Source of the DNA: an uncultured Clostridium sp.
GTDB taxonomy: Bacteria > Bacillota > Clostridia > Lachnospirales > Lachnospiraceae
Reading direction: 5' to 3'
Assembly: GCF_900547735.1 (NCBI RefSeq)
Contig: NZ_URHZ01000008.1
Location: 32,439 to 96,438 of the forward strand
DNA: 64,000 bases
The notes below the pieces were generated by a model. The model ran no database searches and was not told the DNA's origin. It saw nothing but the letters and a program-made list of their open reading frames with translations. A program made the position numbers and the translations under genes. Within the stretch, counting starts at the first letter, position 1. Every line of letters begins with the position of its first letter. Shown piece after piece: positions 26,633 through 36,219 of this stretch.

Positions 26633-27130
26633 CTAAAATTCCAGAAGCATGTCGTACCATACGGCGCCGCCATGAACCGACTGTGATACCCCAAGGTTTA
26701 CATAACCAAACTTTTCGTAATAATGAATCAGTCTGTCTTTACAGGTGAGAATCAGGCCTTTTCTTCCTTTTTTCCTGGCATCCTCTATCAGGTGTTCCAT
26801 CAGCAGAGCCGCCACGCCCCGGTTCCTGTATTCCGGAATAACATCCAGGCCAAAGACACTCTGATACGCTCCGTCCGCCTTATGCAGGCCGACATTCTCA
26901 AACATCTCGTCACATATTGTCCTTTCATCCGTGACACATCCGTTGATAAATCCAATCAGCTCTCCCTGAAACCCGGCGATAAAAAAGCTGTCGGGAAATG
27001 CCTCCAGTCTCTCTTTCAATGCCTCCCGGCCTGCTGCCTCGGCAGATGGAAAGCATCTTGCCTCCACCTGTGTCACTCCGTCTAAATCATTTGCCTCTGC
27101 CTGTCTGATTGTGATATTGAAAGCTTCCAT
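26633..27130 (-). CDS. GNAT family N-acetyltransferase
   Basis: 165 residues. Acetyl-CoA loop in VIPEYRNRGVAALLMEHLIE and the beta-bulge HYYEKFGYVNLG near the C-terminus. GGAGG lies 9 nt before the ATG. The target is unknown. Confidence 0.9.
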   Translation of the reverse strand: MEAFNITIRQAEANDLDGVTQVEARCFPSAEAAGREALKERLEAFPDSFFIAGFQGELIGFINGCVTDERTICDEMFENVGLHKADGAYQSVFGLDVIPEYRNRGVAALLMEHLIEDARKKGRKGLILTCKDRLIHYYEKFGYVNLGVSQSVHGGAVWYDMLLEF

Positions 27131-27265
27131 TCTGCTTTTCCTCCATTTGGTATAAAATGCTGTAAGTTCTGCATCATAGGATCGTCAAAGAGCCTGCACA
27201 CCGGCAGACTCTTTACCAGGACAGACCGTCGAACACGCCTGCCCTGCTCTCTATGTTCTGAACCG

Positions 27266-27964
27266 CTAAGCTCTGAAATAATACCCCACTCCCCATTTTG
27301 TATGAACATACTTCGGTTCACTGGGACTTGGTTCAATCTTTTCTCTCAGACGCCTTACATGTACATCCACCGTACGCACATCGCCTCCGGCGGCCGCCTT
27401 ATTTCCCCAAACAAAGCGCAGCAGCTCTTCCCTGCTGTAAACTTTATTGGGATTGCAGACAAAAAGCTCTAAAAGGTCGAATTCTTTGGCCGTCAGATTG
27501 ATTTCCTTCTCTCCGATGAAAACGCGTCTGCTGTCCGTATCCAGTTTTAAATCCGCCGCCTGGATTACCTTGCCGCTGCTCTGCTCTTCCTTCTTTGACT
27601 TCTTGGCATTACGCCTCATAATCGCCTTGATCCTGGCCTTTACTTCCAGAATGTTAAACGGCTTTGTTATATAGTCGTCCGCACCGTATTCCAGGCCGAG
27701 AATCTTATCCATGTCTCCGCCTTTGGCCGTAACCATGATAATCGGCACCTCGGAAAATTCCCGGACTGCCTGGCAGACTTCAAATCCGTCAAACTTCGGC
27801 AGCATCACATCCAGAAGTACAATATCGTACTCCGTCTCCTTTGCCATCCGGATTGCTTCCTCTCCGTCATAGGCACAGTCCACTTCCATTCCATCCTGCT
27901 CTAAACTGAATCTGATTCCTTTTACAATCAGTTTTTCGTCATCCACAACTAACACTTTTGCCAT
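27266..27964 (-). CDS. OmpR/PhoP-type response regulator, no kinase beside it
   Basis: 232 residues. VVDDEKLIVKG acidic pair, phospho-Asp in IVLLDVMLPKFDG, TAKGGDMDKI and DDYITKPFN, then a winged helix ending VRRLREKIEPSPSEPKYVHT. No histidine kinase gene adjoins it in this window. Confidence 0.93.
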   Translation of the reverse strand: MAKVLVVDDEKLIVKGIRFSLEQDGMEVDCAYDGEEAIRMAKETEYDIVLLDVMLPKFDGFEVCQAVREFSEVPIIMVTAKGGDMDKILGLEYGADDYITKPFNILEVKARIKAIMRRNAKKSKKEEQSSGKVIQAADLKLDTDSRRVFIGEKEINLTAKEFDLLELFVCNPNKVYSREELLRFVWGNKAAAGGDVRTVDVHVRRLREKIEPSPSEPKYVHTKWGVGYYFRA

Positions 27965-27986
27965 ACTTCCACCTCATACTTATACT

Positions 27987-28853
27987 TCACACCGTGATGT
28001 CTTCTTTTATCTTCTGAAAAGCGGCTTCCTTAATCCCGGAAACCTCCATGATATCTTCGATTCTTGTAAATGGGCCGGACTCCTGACGGTAAGCGATTAT
28101 CGCCTCCGCCCTTGCCTCACCGATCCCTTTCAGGGTCATCAGCTGTTCCTTCGCCGCCGTATTCAGGTTCACTTTCGCCGTCCCGGTATTACTATTACTC
28201 CGTTCCTGGAAACCTCCTGCACCGGCTGCCTCTTTCTCCTGCGTCCGCCCGGTTGACTCCGGATATTCCGGATATGTGACTGCCTTCCGGCTGTCCCACT
28301 CCCCGGCTTCTTTCCGGTTCGGAACCTGGATCTTCATGCCGTCTTCCAAGGACTCCGCCATATTGAGAAAATCCTGCGCCGCATCTTCGGTAAAACCTCC
28401 AGCCATGTCAATGGCCTGGTAAATGCGGCTTCCCTCTTCCAGGTCATATACTCCCGGAACCGTTACTTCACCGCACACATGTATAAAAATCCGGCCGGTT
28501 GTTCCGCCTGCCGTCCCGTCATCTTCTGATACTGTTCCCGGTTGGGAGGACTTTGCCTCTGCCGCCGGATTCCGCCCGCCGTCATCCGGCTCACGTACTG
28601 CCTTCGGCGCCGCATCCTGGTCTCCTGCCGCGGTTTTATCAGCGATTTCTACGGCATCCCCGGATTTCTTCGCGGCATTGCCGGCAATTCCCACATCATT
28701 CTCCGCCGAGGCGCCGCTATCCTGATAACCGCTGCACGCAAGCTCCGTTGTTCCGGCGCTGCTATTCCATCCCACATTGTAGCATATGACCGCCGCCAGC
28801 ATCGCTATGCCGGCAACCGCTGTTTTTATCATTCGTGCTGCTTCTTTTTTCAT
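27987..28853 (-). CDS. ComEA-like helix-hairpin-helix DNA-binding protein
   Basis: 288 residues: N-terminal helix anchor (about 8-26), a low-complexity Ala/Gly/Asp linker (to about 120), an SLBB domain (GRIFIHVCGEVTVPGVYDLE) and a C-terminal HhH pair (NTAAKEQLMTLKGIGEARAE). ComEA binds incoming DNA on the outer face of the membrane during natural transformation. No comEC is seen nearby. Confidence 0.85.
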   Translation of the reverse strand: MKKEAARMIKTAVAGIAMLAAVICYNVGWNSSAGTTELACSGYQDSGASAENDVGIAGNAAKKSGDAVEIADKTAAGDQDAAPKAVREPDDGGRNPAAEAKSSQPGTVSEDDGTAGGTTGRIFIHVCGEVTVPGVYDLEEGSRIYQAIDMAGGFTEDAAQDFLNMAESLEDGMKIQVPNRKEAGEWDSRKAVTYPEYPESTGRTQEKEAAGAGGFQERSNSNTGTAKVNLNTAAKEQLMTLKGIGEARAEAIIAYRQESGPFTRIEDIMEVSGIKEAAFQKIKEDITV

Positions 28854-28959
28854 ATGTAATGTACCTCCCGTTCATTCCGGAAGATACTGCTTTGCCCGTA
28901 TTTCTATTCTAACTAAATAATTTACCGAACACAAGCGAAAAATGAAAGAATTTGTTCCG

Positions 28960-29388
28960 CTACCATCGGAATACTACAATACCTGCAATGGCAATCAGGG
29001 CGCCGATGGCCTTTCTCCACTCAAATCCAACCTTCTCCACGCCGAAAAGTCCCATTACTTCAATGCCGTAAGCCACAATTATCTGTGCCACTACGATCAG
29101 AAGAGCCGATTTTGCCGGTCCCAAGGTTCCCACACTCTTGATAACCGTATAGGTAATCAGGGCTCCCATGATACCTCCGACAAGCATATATTTCGGTTCT
29201 ACCTGAAACAGCCCGCCCACCTCGCCACGGCCTGTGAAGAACCACATAATGATACAGGCGATAAGGGCGCTGAACTGAACCCAGCCCGAGGATACCCATA
29301 TACTTGTCTGTTTTGTCACCTCTGTGTTAAAAACTCCCTGCACACTCATCAAAGCGCCGGAAACCAGGGCAATGATTATTCCCCACAT
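28960..29388 (-). CDS. DMT transporter, YdcZ (DUF606) family
   Basis: 142 residues, five hydrophobic helices. The start MWGIIIALVSGALMSVQGVF and the GPAKSALLIVVAQIIVAYGI segment are family signatures. Substrate unknown. Confidence 0.85.
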   Translation of the reverse strand: MWGIIIALVSGALMSVQGVFNTEVTKQTSIWVSSGWVQFSALIACIIMWFFTGRGEVGGLFQVEPKYMLVGGIMGALITYTVIKSVGTLGPAKSALLIVVAQIIVAYGIEVMGLFGVEKVGFEWRKAIGALIAIAGIVVFRW

Positions 29389-29451
29389 AAATAAAACCTC
29401 CGCATTCTATTCGATATCGCTTAGTATCTCATAGACGCGGAGGTTTTATAC

Positions 29452-30195
29452 TTATTCAATCGAAAATTCTACCGCAATATTTGCTTCGATTTCAACTTCA
29501 CCAGGCATAACGCCCATATCCATCGCACCTGACTCTTTGGCCGCCGCACCTGCTCCGGCTGAATATCCGTTATAGCGCGCCACCTGGTTATTGCCGTATT
29601 CCTGTATATTGACAATCTTGCCCAGCATGCATCCGCCCGCATCCGCCATCGCCTGCGCCTTTACCTTTGCGGCATTAACAGCTTTTGCAAGAGCTTCCTG
29701 GTACGCCTCATCATATTTACTGGACATATAGTTGACCGCATCAATTGAATTTACGCCCGCATCCACGGAATCGGAGAGAAGCTGCCCTACCCGGTCAATC
29801 GCTATATTGGAAACCGTTACCTGGGTGGTCATCTCATATCCGCTGACGGTCTTTCCGTCTTCCCAGTTATAAATGGGGCTCATTCCGTAATTGGAGGTCT
29901 GAATCGATTTTTCTTCCACTCCCAGCTCTTTTAACAGATCAAGCACCTTCTGCAGATCCGAATTATTCTGTGTCTGGCACGTCTGAGCGTCCGACGCCTG
30001 GGAATATACGCTGTAAATAATCTCTGCCATATCAGGCTCCACTTTCACCTGCTCCCTGCTGCTTACGCTTATCACATTGCTGTCGATATTCTGAACCTTA
30101 ATTGACTCCGGCATCGTCGTGCTTCCACAAGCCGTAAGAGAAAGGGCCCCTGCGGAAATAAGAACGGCCGCCAGCCCTGCTTTTAAATTCTTCAT
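29452..30195 (-). CDS. SIMPL-domain (DUF541) lipoprotein
   Basis: 247 residues. Lipobox ISAGALSLTACG. The SIMPL/DUF541 domain starts ISVSSREQVKVEPDMAEIIY and includes NYGMSPIYNWEDGKTVSGYE. The family forms oligomeric periplasmic or surface proteins tied to oxidative or envelope stress. Confidence 0.88.
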   Translation of the reverse strand: MKNLKAGLAAVLISAGALSLTACGSTTMPESIKVQNIDSNVISVSSREQVKVEPDMAEIIYSVYSQASDAQTCQTQNNSDLQKVLDLLKELGVEEKSIQTSNYGMSPIYNWEDGKTVSGYEMTTQVTVSNIAIDRVGQLLSDSVDAGVNSIDAVNYMSSKYDEAYQEALAKAVNAAKVKAQAMADAGGCMLGKIVNIQEYGNNQVARYNGYSAGAGAAAKESGAMDMGVMPGEVEIEANIAVEFSIE

Positions 30196-30413
30196 AATAG
30201 TTTCCTCCTCTTCTTGCTGAAAGCTCCCGGGGACTGCCGCTGTGAGTGAATCCCATAAAACCGGCCGAGCGCGCCGTTTTTTGATTCATAGGACGTAATT
30301 TCCTGTGAATTAAAAAACATCCCCGCCTTCCAGCTATATCCATTATAACTGAAAGGGCAAAGGGATGTGTTTCTTTTACCTTAACTTTCCATATCTTATT
30401 TCTGAAAATATTC

Positions 30414-31277
30414 TTACCATTTATTTCCCGCTCTCCCGGCCTCTTCCTGGGCCAGGGCCGCGCTCACGAGACGCCGCGCCAGTACGGCCGTCGTCACATT
30501 GCCGATGCCTCCGGGCACGGGAGTTGCGCAGGCGGCTACAGAACTAATTGCATCAAAATCCACGTCCCCGCACAGGTGCCCGCCCTCATCCACGTTAATT
30601 CCAACGTCAATGACTACCGCTCCCTCCTGCACATAGCTTTCATCGATCATCCTCGCACTGCCGGCACAGGTGACAAGGATTTCCGCCCTCCGGCAGATAT
30701 CCTGCAGTTCCAGCGTTTTCGTATGACAGACCGTTACCGTTGCATTTTCCTGAAGCAAAAGCATGGCAAGCGGGCGTCCTACCACCATGCTCCTGCCCAC
30801 CACTACCGTTCTTTTTCCCACCACGGGGATTCCGTAGAGCTTCAGCACATTCATCACCGCTTCCGCCGTACATGGCGCAAAACCGGTGCTGTCTCCGCTG
30901 AACACCTTCGCAATATTGACAGGGGAAATGCCGTCCAAATCCTTCATCGGATCGATCATCCTCTCAATATCCTCCTGGATAATCTGAGGCGGAAGGGGAC
31001 GCATTACAAGAATTCCATCGATGCCGCCGTCTTCATTAATCTTTTTGAACTCCTTTTTAAACTCCCTGTCACTGATTTCCCCGGGAAAAACAAATTTTTC
31101 CACTTTGAGTCCAAAGGCGTGCATCTTCTTTACGGCTCCCGTCTCATAGGAAATATCATCCGGGCTGTCGCCAACCCTGACAATGGCCAGTTGCGGAACT
31201 CTTCCCAGTTTTTCAAGAAGCTCTTCCACCTGTACTTTCAATTTTGCTGAAACTTCAGCCCCTCTTAACGTAATCAT
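30414..31277 (-). CDS. folD: Methylene-tetrahydrofolate dehydrogenase/cyclohydrolase
   Basis: 287 residues, the normal length. Substrate site YETGAVKKM (the common YVxxKxK has YETGAVKK here), DGISPVNIAKV, the NADP-binding VVGRSMVVGRPLAMLLL and end motif TPVPGGIGNVTTAVLARR. It interconverts one-carbon folates. Confidence 0.96.
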   Translation of the reverse strand: MITLRGAEVSAKLKVQVEELLEKLGRVPQLAIVRVGDSPDDISYETGAVKKMHAFGLKVEKFVFPGEISDREFKKEFKKINEDGGIDGILVMRPLPPQIIQEDIERMIDPMKDLDGISPVNIAKVFSGDSTGFAPCTAEAVMNVLKLYGIPVVGKRTVVVGRSMVVGRPLAMLLLQENATVTVCHTKTLELQDICRRAEILVTCAGSARMIDESYVQEGAVVIDVGINVDEGGHLCGDVDFDAISSVAACATPVPGGIGNVTTAVLARRLVSAALAQEEAGRAGNKW

Positions 31278-31324
31278 TCTGTCCTCATTTCAACTGTAAT
31301 GCCTAGGATATATTCATCCCGCGG

Positions 31325-31648
31325 TCATAACACCATTCCTGTTGCGACCAGTTCCAGCAGATAAACTGCAATAATAGCGGCCACGGCGACTACCACCAGG
31401 CTCTTTCCCCTGTAGCCGAGTATCACTGCCACCAGTGTTCCTCCCGCCGCCGAATAAAAATGGCCGGTTGAAAAAAACACATCGGGGAAGGTCAAAGCCC
31501 CCAGCACCGCATAAGGTGTATAATCCAGAAAGGACCGTATAAATCTGGATTTAATCTGTTTTCTGAAAATCGTCACCGGAAGGACTCTGGGAATATAAGT
31601 GACAAGCGCCATCAGGATAACACATATTACTACTCTTGTGAGTTCCAT
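31325..31648 (-). CDS. azlD: AzlD-family branched-chain amino acid export subunit
   Basis: 107 residues with four helices; YIPRVLPVTIFRKQIKSRFI and DYTPYAVLGALTFPD are typical. It overlaps azlC by one base and forms the exporter with it. Confidence 0.88.
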   Translation of the reverse strand: MELTRVVICVILMALVTYIPRVLPVTIFRKQIKSRFIRSFLDYTPYAVLGALTFPDVFFSTGHFYSAAGGTLVAVILGYRGKSLVVVAVAAIIAVYLLELVATGMVL

Positions 31649-32373
31649 CAGTCATTCCCCCTCTCTTCACAGTCTTCCGGTTGTCCCGGGAACAGCCAGG
31701 CTCCCAAAGCAGAAGCCGCCACCGTGGCCAATATCACCCGGAACCCCGATGAGATGAATCCAAACACGGGAATATATTTCAGGATGCAAGTCACTGCGAC
31801 CGCGGCCACAATCACACACAATACGGCCATGGACTTTCTGGCCGCCGGAATAATCAGCGCGATAAACATGGCGTAAAGCGCAATCCCCATCGCATTCTGC
31901 AGAGCCTGGGGAAGCAGGGTGGATATCGAGCCGCCCAAAAGTGTCCCCAGATTCCAGCCCAGTATGGGCATTGTCATCAAACCGAACATAAAAGGCGCTT
32001 TTAAGTTCCCTTCCTTCAGGGAGCTGACGACAAACGTCTCGTCCGTAATCCCGAATGCCAGAATCAGCCTGTCAAGGGTCCCTGTCGTCCTTTCCAGTTT
32101 CTGAGACAGGGAAAGGGACATCAGCATATACCTGATGTTAATAACAAATGTGGTCAGCGCAACCTCAAAATATCCGGCTCCGGCCAGGATCAGATTAGTT
32201 CCCGCGAATTGTCCCGCACTCGTTAAGTTGGTCAGGGAAATCATCACGGCCACCCATACGGGCAGTCCCCCTGAAACCGCCAGAAAACCAAATGTAAATG
32301 ATACGGGAAGATATCCCATTCCAATGGGAATGCCGCTTTTCAGCCCTTCCCTGTATGCTCTTTTCCAACTCAT
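31648..32373 (-). CDS. azlC: AzlC-family branched-chain amino acid exporter
   Basis: 241 residues. GIPIGMGYLPVSFTFGFLA near the start and SAGQFAGTNLI plus FGITDETFVVS are family signatures. Large subunit of the AzlCD exporter. Confidence 0.92.
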   Translation of the reverse strand: MSWKRAYREGLKSGIPIGMGYLPVSFTFGFLAVSGGLPVWVAVMISLTNLTSAGQFAGTNLILAGAGYFEVALTTFVINIRYMLMSLSLSQKLERTTGTLDRLILAFGITDETFVVSSLKEGNLKAPFMFGLMTMPILGWNLGTLLGGSISTLLPQALQNAMGIALYAMFIALIIPAARKSMAVLCVIVAAVAVTCILKYIPVFGFISSGFRVILATVAASALGAWLFPGQPEDCEERGND

Positions 32374-32421
32374 TTTTCTACTTTTCCTTACTCTGTTAAA
32401 ACATTTTTGACCGATATGCGC

Positions 32422-32453
32422 ATGGTATAATGTCCATTTGATGATTATACCAT
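32422..32453. promoter_or_regulatory. Perfect inverted repeat upstream of azlCD
   Basis: ATGGTATAAT (32422-32431) and ATTATACCAT (32444-32453), 12 bp apart. Each arm contains a TATAAT-like box, so it may be a -10 element overlapped by an operator for azlC. Confidence 0.5.
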
Positions 32454-32470
32454 CCCCCCGCTGTGGGAGT

Positions 32471-32731
32471 CTATTGGTATTTTTCGTGCTGGGTGTTCAG
32501 CCATTCGACTCCGCTCACAATTCCCTCCTCGGTAAAGGGAAAATACTCGCTCGTCTTCTGCTCCTCCGGCGTGGCGTCGTAGCCGTATGGCTCCGGCCAA
32601 GACGTAACTTTCAGGACCGTTTCTTCCTCTTTCGACGATTTTTCCATGCGGTACCGCATTCCGGTATCACTGCCGGTAAAATTTTCTTTTTTCAGGAAAT
32701 TGACCGGCATAACATTTTTACGCTCAATCAT
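32471..32731 (-). CDS. Small conserved-looking hypothetical protein
   Basis: 86 residues; ATG 32731 follows GGAGAGAAGG. Features: VNFLKKENFTGSDTGMRYRM, VTSWPEPYGYDATPEEQK and an end WLNTQHEKYQ. I have seen similar short proteins in Lachnospiraceae but know no function. It lies between recJ and azlC. Confidence 0.7.
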   Translation of the reverse strand: MIERKNVMPVNFLKKENFTGSDTGMRYRMEKSSKEEETVLKVTSWPEPYGYDATPEEQKTSEYFPFTEEGIVSGVEWLNTQHEKYQ

Positions 32732-32778
32732 AGCCTTCTCTCCCTGTCTTTAAGACCTGCTCTGTCCCTAAAACGCGG

Positions 32779-34488
32779 TCAGTGGAATTTATATCTTCTC
32801 ACCACTGCCTGCAGTGTTTTATTTCCGTTATATTCGTTTATTTCCGGGTAGTAAACAATGTCCATGCCCCTGCGTCCGTTTCTCTCTTCCTCAAAAGAAA
32901 CCCCATCCCCAAAATAAATGGCCTCCATTGCAAAACCACTCTGTTCCTCCAGAGTCAGTTTTACCACATTTCTGTTCCTGCCAATTACCCTGGCGTTTCT
33001 GACTCTCAGGTTTTTCTGGGCAAACATCGGCTTTTCGTTGCCCTGTCCGAATGGCTCAAGACACCGGAATTCCCTTATCAGTCGCTCTGTCATATAATCC
33101 ACTGGCATCGGAACATCGATCCAGACCTTTGCTTTAAAGTCTTCCTCACAGAGCCCGGAGTTTTCATTCAGCCGTTTTCTGAACTCGTCTATGTTCTGCT
33201 CTTCCAGGGAAAGTCCTGCTGCCATCGGATGGCCTCCGAATTTCAGCATCAGTTCTTTCACCTCCGACAGTTTCTGGAACATATGGTAGCTTTCTATGGA
33301 GCGCCCGGATCCTTTAACCGCCTCCTCGCCCTGTGTCAGGACAATGGAAGGTTTCTGGTAATGTTCTCGCAGGCGTCCCGCTATAATTCCCGCGAGCGAT
33401 TCGTGGCACTCCGGAAGGTATACCACCAGAACCTTATCCTGCATATAACAGGAATCCACCATGACTTTTGCCGCTTCCGTCCCCTGCTCCGTCATATCTT
33501 TACGCATATCATTGAGTTCTTTTAACTCCGTCGCCAGGCGGTCCGCTTCCTCCTCATCCCGGGAAAGCAGCAGAGACAGCGCCAGTTTGGCCGTCTGCAG
33601 CCTGCCTCCTGCATTCAGGCAGGGACCGATTACAAAACCAATATGGTACGCGGTGATCTGGGATAAATCCAGGTTGTTTTTCCCGGCCAGTTTCCGAAGT
33701 CCGATGCTCTTTGTCTGTTCCATTCTTCTCAGGCCGTACTTTACAATGATCCTGTTTTCATCCTGCAGGCGCATGACATCACCGACCGTGGCAATAGCGG
33801 CGAATTCAAGCAGCTCTTCCCATTCCTTCTGCGGTACGCCGCACTCCCCGTAAAGCACCTGAACCAGTTTCCAGGCAACTACCGCTCCGCAAATCTCAGG
33901 AAACGGATAATTGCATTCCGACCGTTTCGGATCGATCACCGCATCGGCCGGAGGCAGAACCTCTCCGTCGTCCCCCAGGGGCACTTCATGATGATCCGTG
34001 ACAATCACGGTCATCCCTTTCTGTTTTGCCAGTTCAATCTGGGAAAAAGCGGAAATTCCATTGTCACAGGTGAGAATCGTATCGATTCCCTGTTCCGCCG
34101 CTTTTTCTATAATCGACTCATTAATTCCATACCCGTCCCTGATACGGTCCGGGATATCATAATCCACCGGAGCGCCGAGGCGCAGGAACGCATTATATAA
34201 TATGTAGGTGGAGCAGACTCCGTCTATATCGTAATCGCCCACAATACGAATCTTCTTTTTACTGTTTATCTTCTCTTTGAGAATAGCGACGGCCTTATCC
34301 ATATCCTTCATAAGTCTGGGATCGTATAATGCATCCATTGTCCCGTTCAGATACCGGTTAATATTATTTTCCCCTTCAATTCCCCGGTTTCTGATGATCC
34401 TGGCCGTTACCGGATCAATGCCGAACTGCTTTGCAATTCCGGTAAAATCAGCTTTTTTCGTCTGTACCATCCAGATTTCTTCTGCCAT
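32779..34488 (-). CDS. recJ: Single-stranded-DNA-specific 5'-3' exonuclease
   Basis: 569 residues. DHH-family motifs: RIVGDYDIDGVCSTYI, TCDNGISA, VTDHHEVP and the DHHA1-type FGGHPMAAGLSLEE. RecJ acts in recombination and mismatch and base-excision repair. The OB domain lies at the C-terminus. Confidence 0.95.
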   Translation of the reverse strand: MAEEIWMVQTKKADFTGIAKQFGIDPVTARIIRNRGIEGENNINRYLNGTMDALYDPRLMKDMDKAVAILKEKINSKKKIRIVGDYDIDGVCSTYILYNAFLRLGAPVDYDIPDRIRDGYGINESIIEKAAEQGIDTILTCDNGISAFSQIELAKQKGMTVIVTDHHEVPLGDDGEVLPPADAVIDPKRSECNYPFPEICGAVVAWKLVQVLYGECGVPQKEWEELLEFAAIATVGDVMRLQDENRIIVKYGLRRMEQTKSIGLRKLAGKNNLDLSQITAYHIGFVIGPCLNAGGRLQTAKLALSLLLSRDEEEADRLATELKELNDMRKDMTEQGTEAAKVMVDSCYMQDKVLVVYLPECHESLAGIIAGRLREHYQKPSIVLTQGEEAVKGSGRSIESYHMFQKLSEVKELMLKFGGHPMAAGLSLEEQNIDEFRKRLNENSGLCEEDFKAKVWIDVPMPVDYMTERLIREFRCLEPFGQGNEKPMFAQKNLRVRNARVIGRNRNVVKLTLEEQSGFAMEAIYFGDGVSFEEERNGRRGMDIVYYPEINEYNGNKTLQAVVRRYKFH

Positions 34489-34547
34489 CTGTCTTCTCTG
34501 CCTTTCGTCTGTATACTGCCGCAGTGCCGCGGCTATCCTGCTTCGCC

Positions 34548-35144
34548 CTATATTCTGTACTCTTTCAGGAGTTTCCTTCTCTCCTTATAATCAGGGAGAA
34601 TGTGTGCCACAATCTTCCAGAAGGCGGCCGAATGGTTCATCTCCAGCCGGTGAGCGAGTTCATGGACCACCACATAATCAAGCAGTTCATCCGAAATAAG
34701 TGCAAGACGCCAGTTAAAATTCAGGTTACCGGCCGAACTGCAGCTTCCCCATCTCGTCTTCTGGTTTCGGATTGTAATTCTTCCATAATCCACTCCCATA
34801 AGGGATGCATAATAAGAAACCCGGTGTTCCAGCACCGGGCGCAGCTTCTCTATATGGGCACGTATTTCCTCTTCACCGTATACCGGCCGTTCCCTTTTAA
34901 GTTCCGTCACTTTCCGGTAATTTTTTCCAATCCATATCTCATTGCGCATTGCAAAATCCAGCGCTTCTTTTTCCGGCACTCTTCGGGGCAGCCGCATAAC
35001 AACATGTCCGTCCTGTGCAATTTGAAGAGCCATCGTCCGCCTGGCGGAACGGATTATTTCTAATGGGATCCGGATAAATTCTTCCGCCGTCTCATCACCA
35101 CATGGATGAGGAATCCAGGGGTTCAAAATCTGCAAATACTGCAT
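34548..35144 (-). CDS. YgjP-like (M48-type, DUF45) metallopeptidase
   Basis: About 198 residues. Zinc motif VVHELAHRLEMNHSAAFW with the typical preceding KTRWGSCSSAGNLNFNWRL. The start is uncertain: the frame is open to 35213, overlapping the barstar gene; I took the ATG at 35144, and the conserved part begins near IRIPLEIIRSARRT. Target unknown. Confidence 0.85.
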   Translation of the reverse strand: MQYLQILNPWIPHPCGDETAEEFIRIPLEIIRSARRTMALQIAQDGHVVMRLPRRVPEKEALDFAMRNEIWIGKNYRKVTELKRERPVYGEEEIRAHIEKLRPVLEHRVSYYASLMGVDYGRITIRNQKTRWGSCSSAGNLNFNWRLALISDELLDYVVVHELAHRLEMNHSAAFWKIVAHILPDYKERRKLLKEYRI

Positions 35145-35412
35145 AGAACTTCCCATCCTTCTCTTCAACAGTCTGGGCCGCATTCTCAAAAACCTTTTCA
35201 AGTTTCGGCTCAAATTCCTTCAGCGGAGCATTGAGCTCCGTACAGCGCACCATTTCCACACATATATTTTCCACCAGGCCGTCCGTCAGCATATCGGACA
35301 GAGCATCCAGGTTCTTTCCATAATGCTCCGGAAATTCAAGCTGCTCCATCAGGTAGTTGTGGACAGCTTCTTCATTTTCCATCTCATTCATATCCAGAAG
35401 TAAAAGTCTCAT
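35095..35412 (-). CDS. Barstar-family ribonuclease inhibitor
   Basis: 105 residues from ATG 35412 (AGGAGG 9 nt before). The barnase-contact helix reads YGKNLDALSDMLTD; the two inhibitory Asp residues of Bacillus barstar are conserved, while its Trp38 is Ser here. It directly follows the barnase-like gene and should protect the producer. Confidence 0.9.
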   Translation of the reverse strand: MRLLLLDMNEMENEEAVHNYLMEQLEFPEHYGKNLDALSDMLTDGLVENICVEMVRCTELNAPLKEFEPKLEKVFENAAQTVEEKDGKFYAVFADFEPLDSSSMW

Positions 35413-35466
35413 TTTTCGTCTCCTCCTGTACTTTTCTAATTGTAAGCAGTCTTGGGGCATTTGCCG

Positions 35467-35979
35467 TCAATAAAGCTGTTCAAATGTTTTGTAATGGTCG
35501 GCCGTATAATAAATCAGGCCGTCATTGGAATAAACGATACGTTCCGCTCCGCGGAATCCGCCGTCATAATTTATATCGCATTCGTACCACTCCCGGCCGT
35601 CTTTTTCAGGAAGACTGCCCTCGTAATTGCCAAAAGGACTTCCTCCGATGCTCTTTCCGGGAGCCACATCCGGCAGGTTGCCTTCCCGGCTTACCCATCC
35701 GGCGGCCTCTGCTTCTTTTTTCGTAATAAAATTCTCGGGCAGCTTTCCATAAATATGAATATAGAGAGCCACATCTTCCTTACTGGTATAACTGCCGTTC
35801 TCCTCAACCGGCAGAGCAGAGGACTGTATTCCCTCCACCTGCTCCTGGTTTACCGGCTTGTCCGCCTGGCTTTCCTGCGTATTGACAGGACTGCAGCCAA
35901 GCAGCAAAAATAAAGCTACGCAAAATGGGATCAGCCATTTTACAAAGGATTTGACTTTACTCCAGTATTCGATTATCAT
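35467..35979 (-). CDS. Barnase-like guanyl-specific ribonuclease, lipoprotein form
   Basis: 170 residues. Signal with lipobox LFLLLGC (Cys29), a 30-residue linker, then a domain that aligns without gaps to barnase (offset 60): Lys87, Glu133 (general base), Arg143, Arg147 and His162 match barnase Lys27, Glu73, Arg83, Arg87 and His102. So it should be an active secreted RNase, here anchored to the membrane exterior. Barstar is encoded 54 nt downstream. Confidence 0.92.
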   Translation of the reverse strand: MIIEYWSKVKSFVKWLIPFCVALFLLLGCSPVNTQESQADKPVNQEQVEGIQSSALPVEENGSYTSKEDVALYIHIYGKLPENFITKKEAEAAGWVSREGNLPDVAPGKSIGGSPFGNYEGSLPEKDGREWYECDINYDGGFRGAERIVYSNDGLIYYTADHYKTFEQLY

Positions 35980-36162
35980 AATTTCCTCCTTCAGGCACTG
36001 GCTGCCTGATTGTGTAGTAAAACTACAGCTTATATATTATATAAGGCATTGGGGCAAAAGTCAAACCTCCTGTTTATTAGATAGGAAAAATGAATGGGAA
36101 AATTCTAAAATAACAGGGAGAAAAACTTTTTATGAACCATGTGAGGTGTTTCCGGCAACGCA

Positions 36163-36208
36163 AAAAGCGCCCCGCAGCCTCCTGTTGAAGGTGCTGCGGG
36201 GCGCTTTT
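36163..36208. terminator. Bidirectional terminator
   Basis: AAAAGCGCCCCGCAGC paired with GCTGCGGGGCGCTTTT across a 14-nt loop. It follows the small lipoprotein gene. Confidence 0.9.
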
Positions 36209-36219
36209 GCGCTGATATT

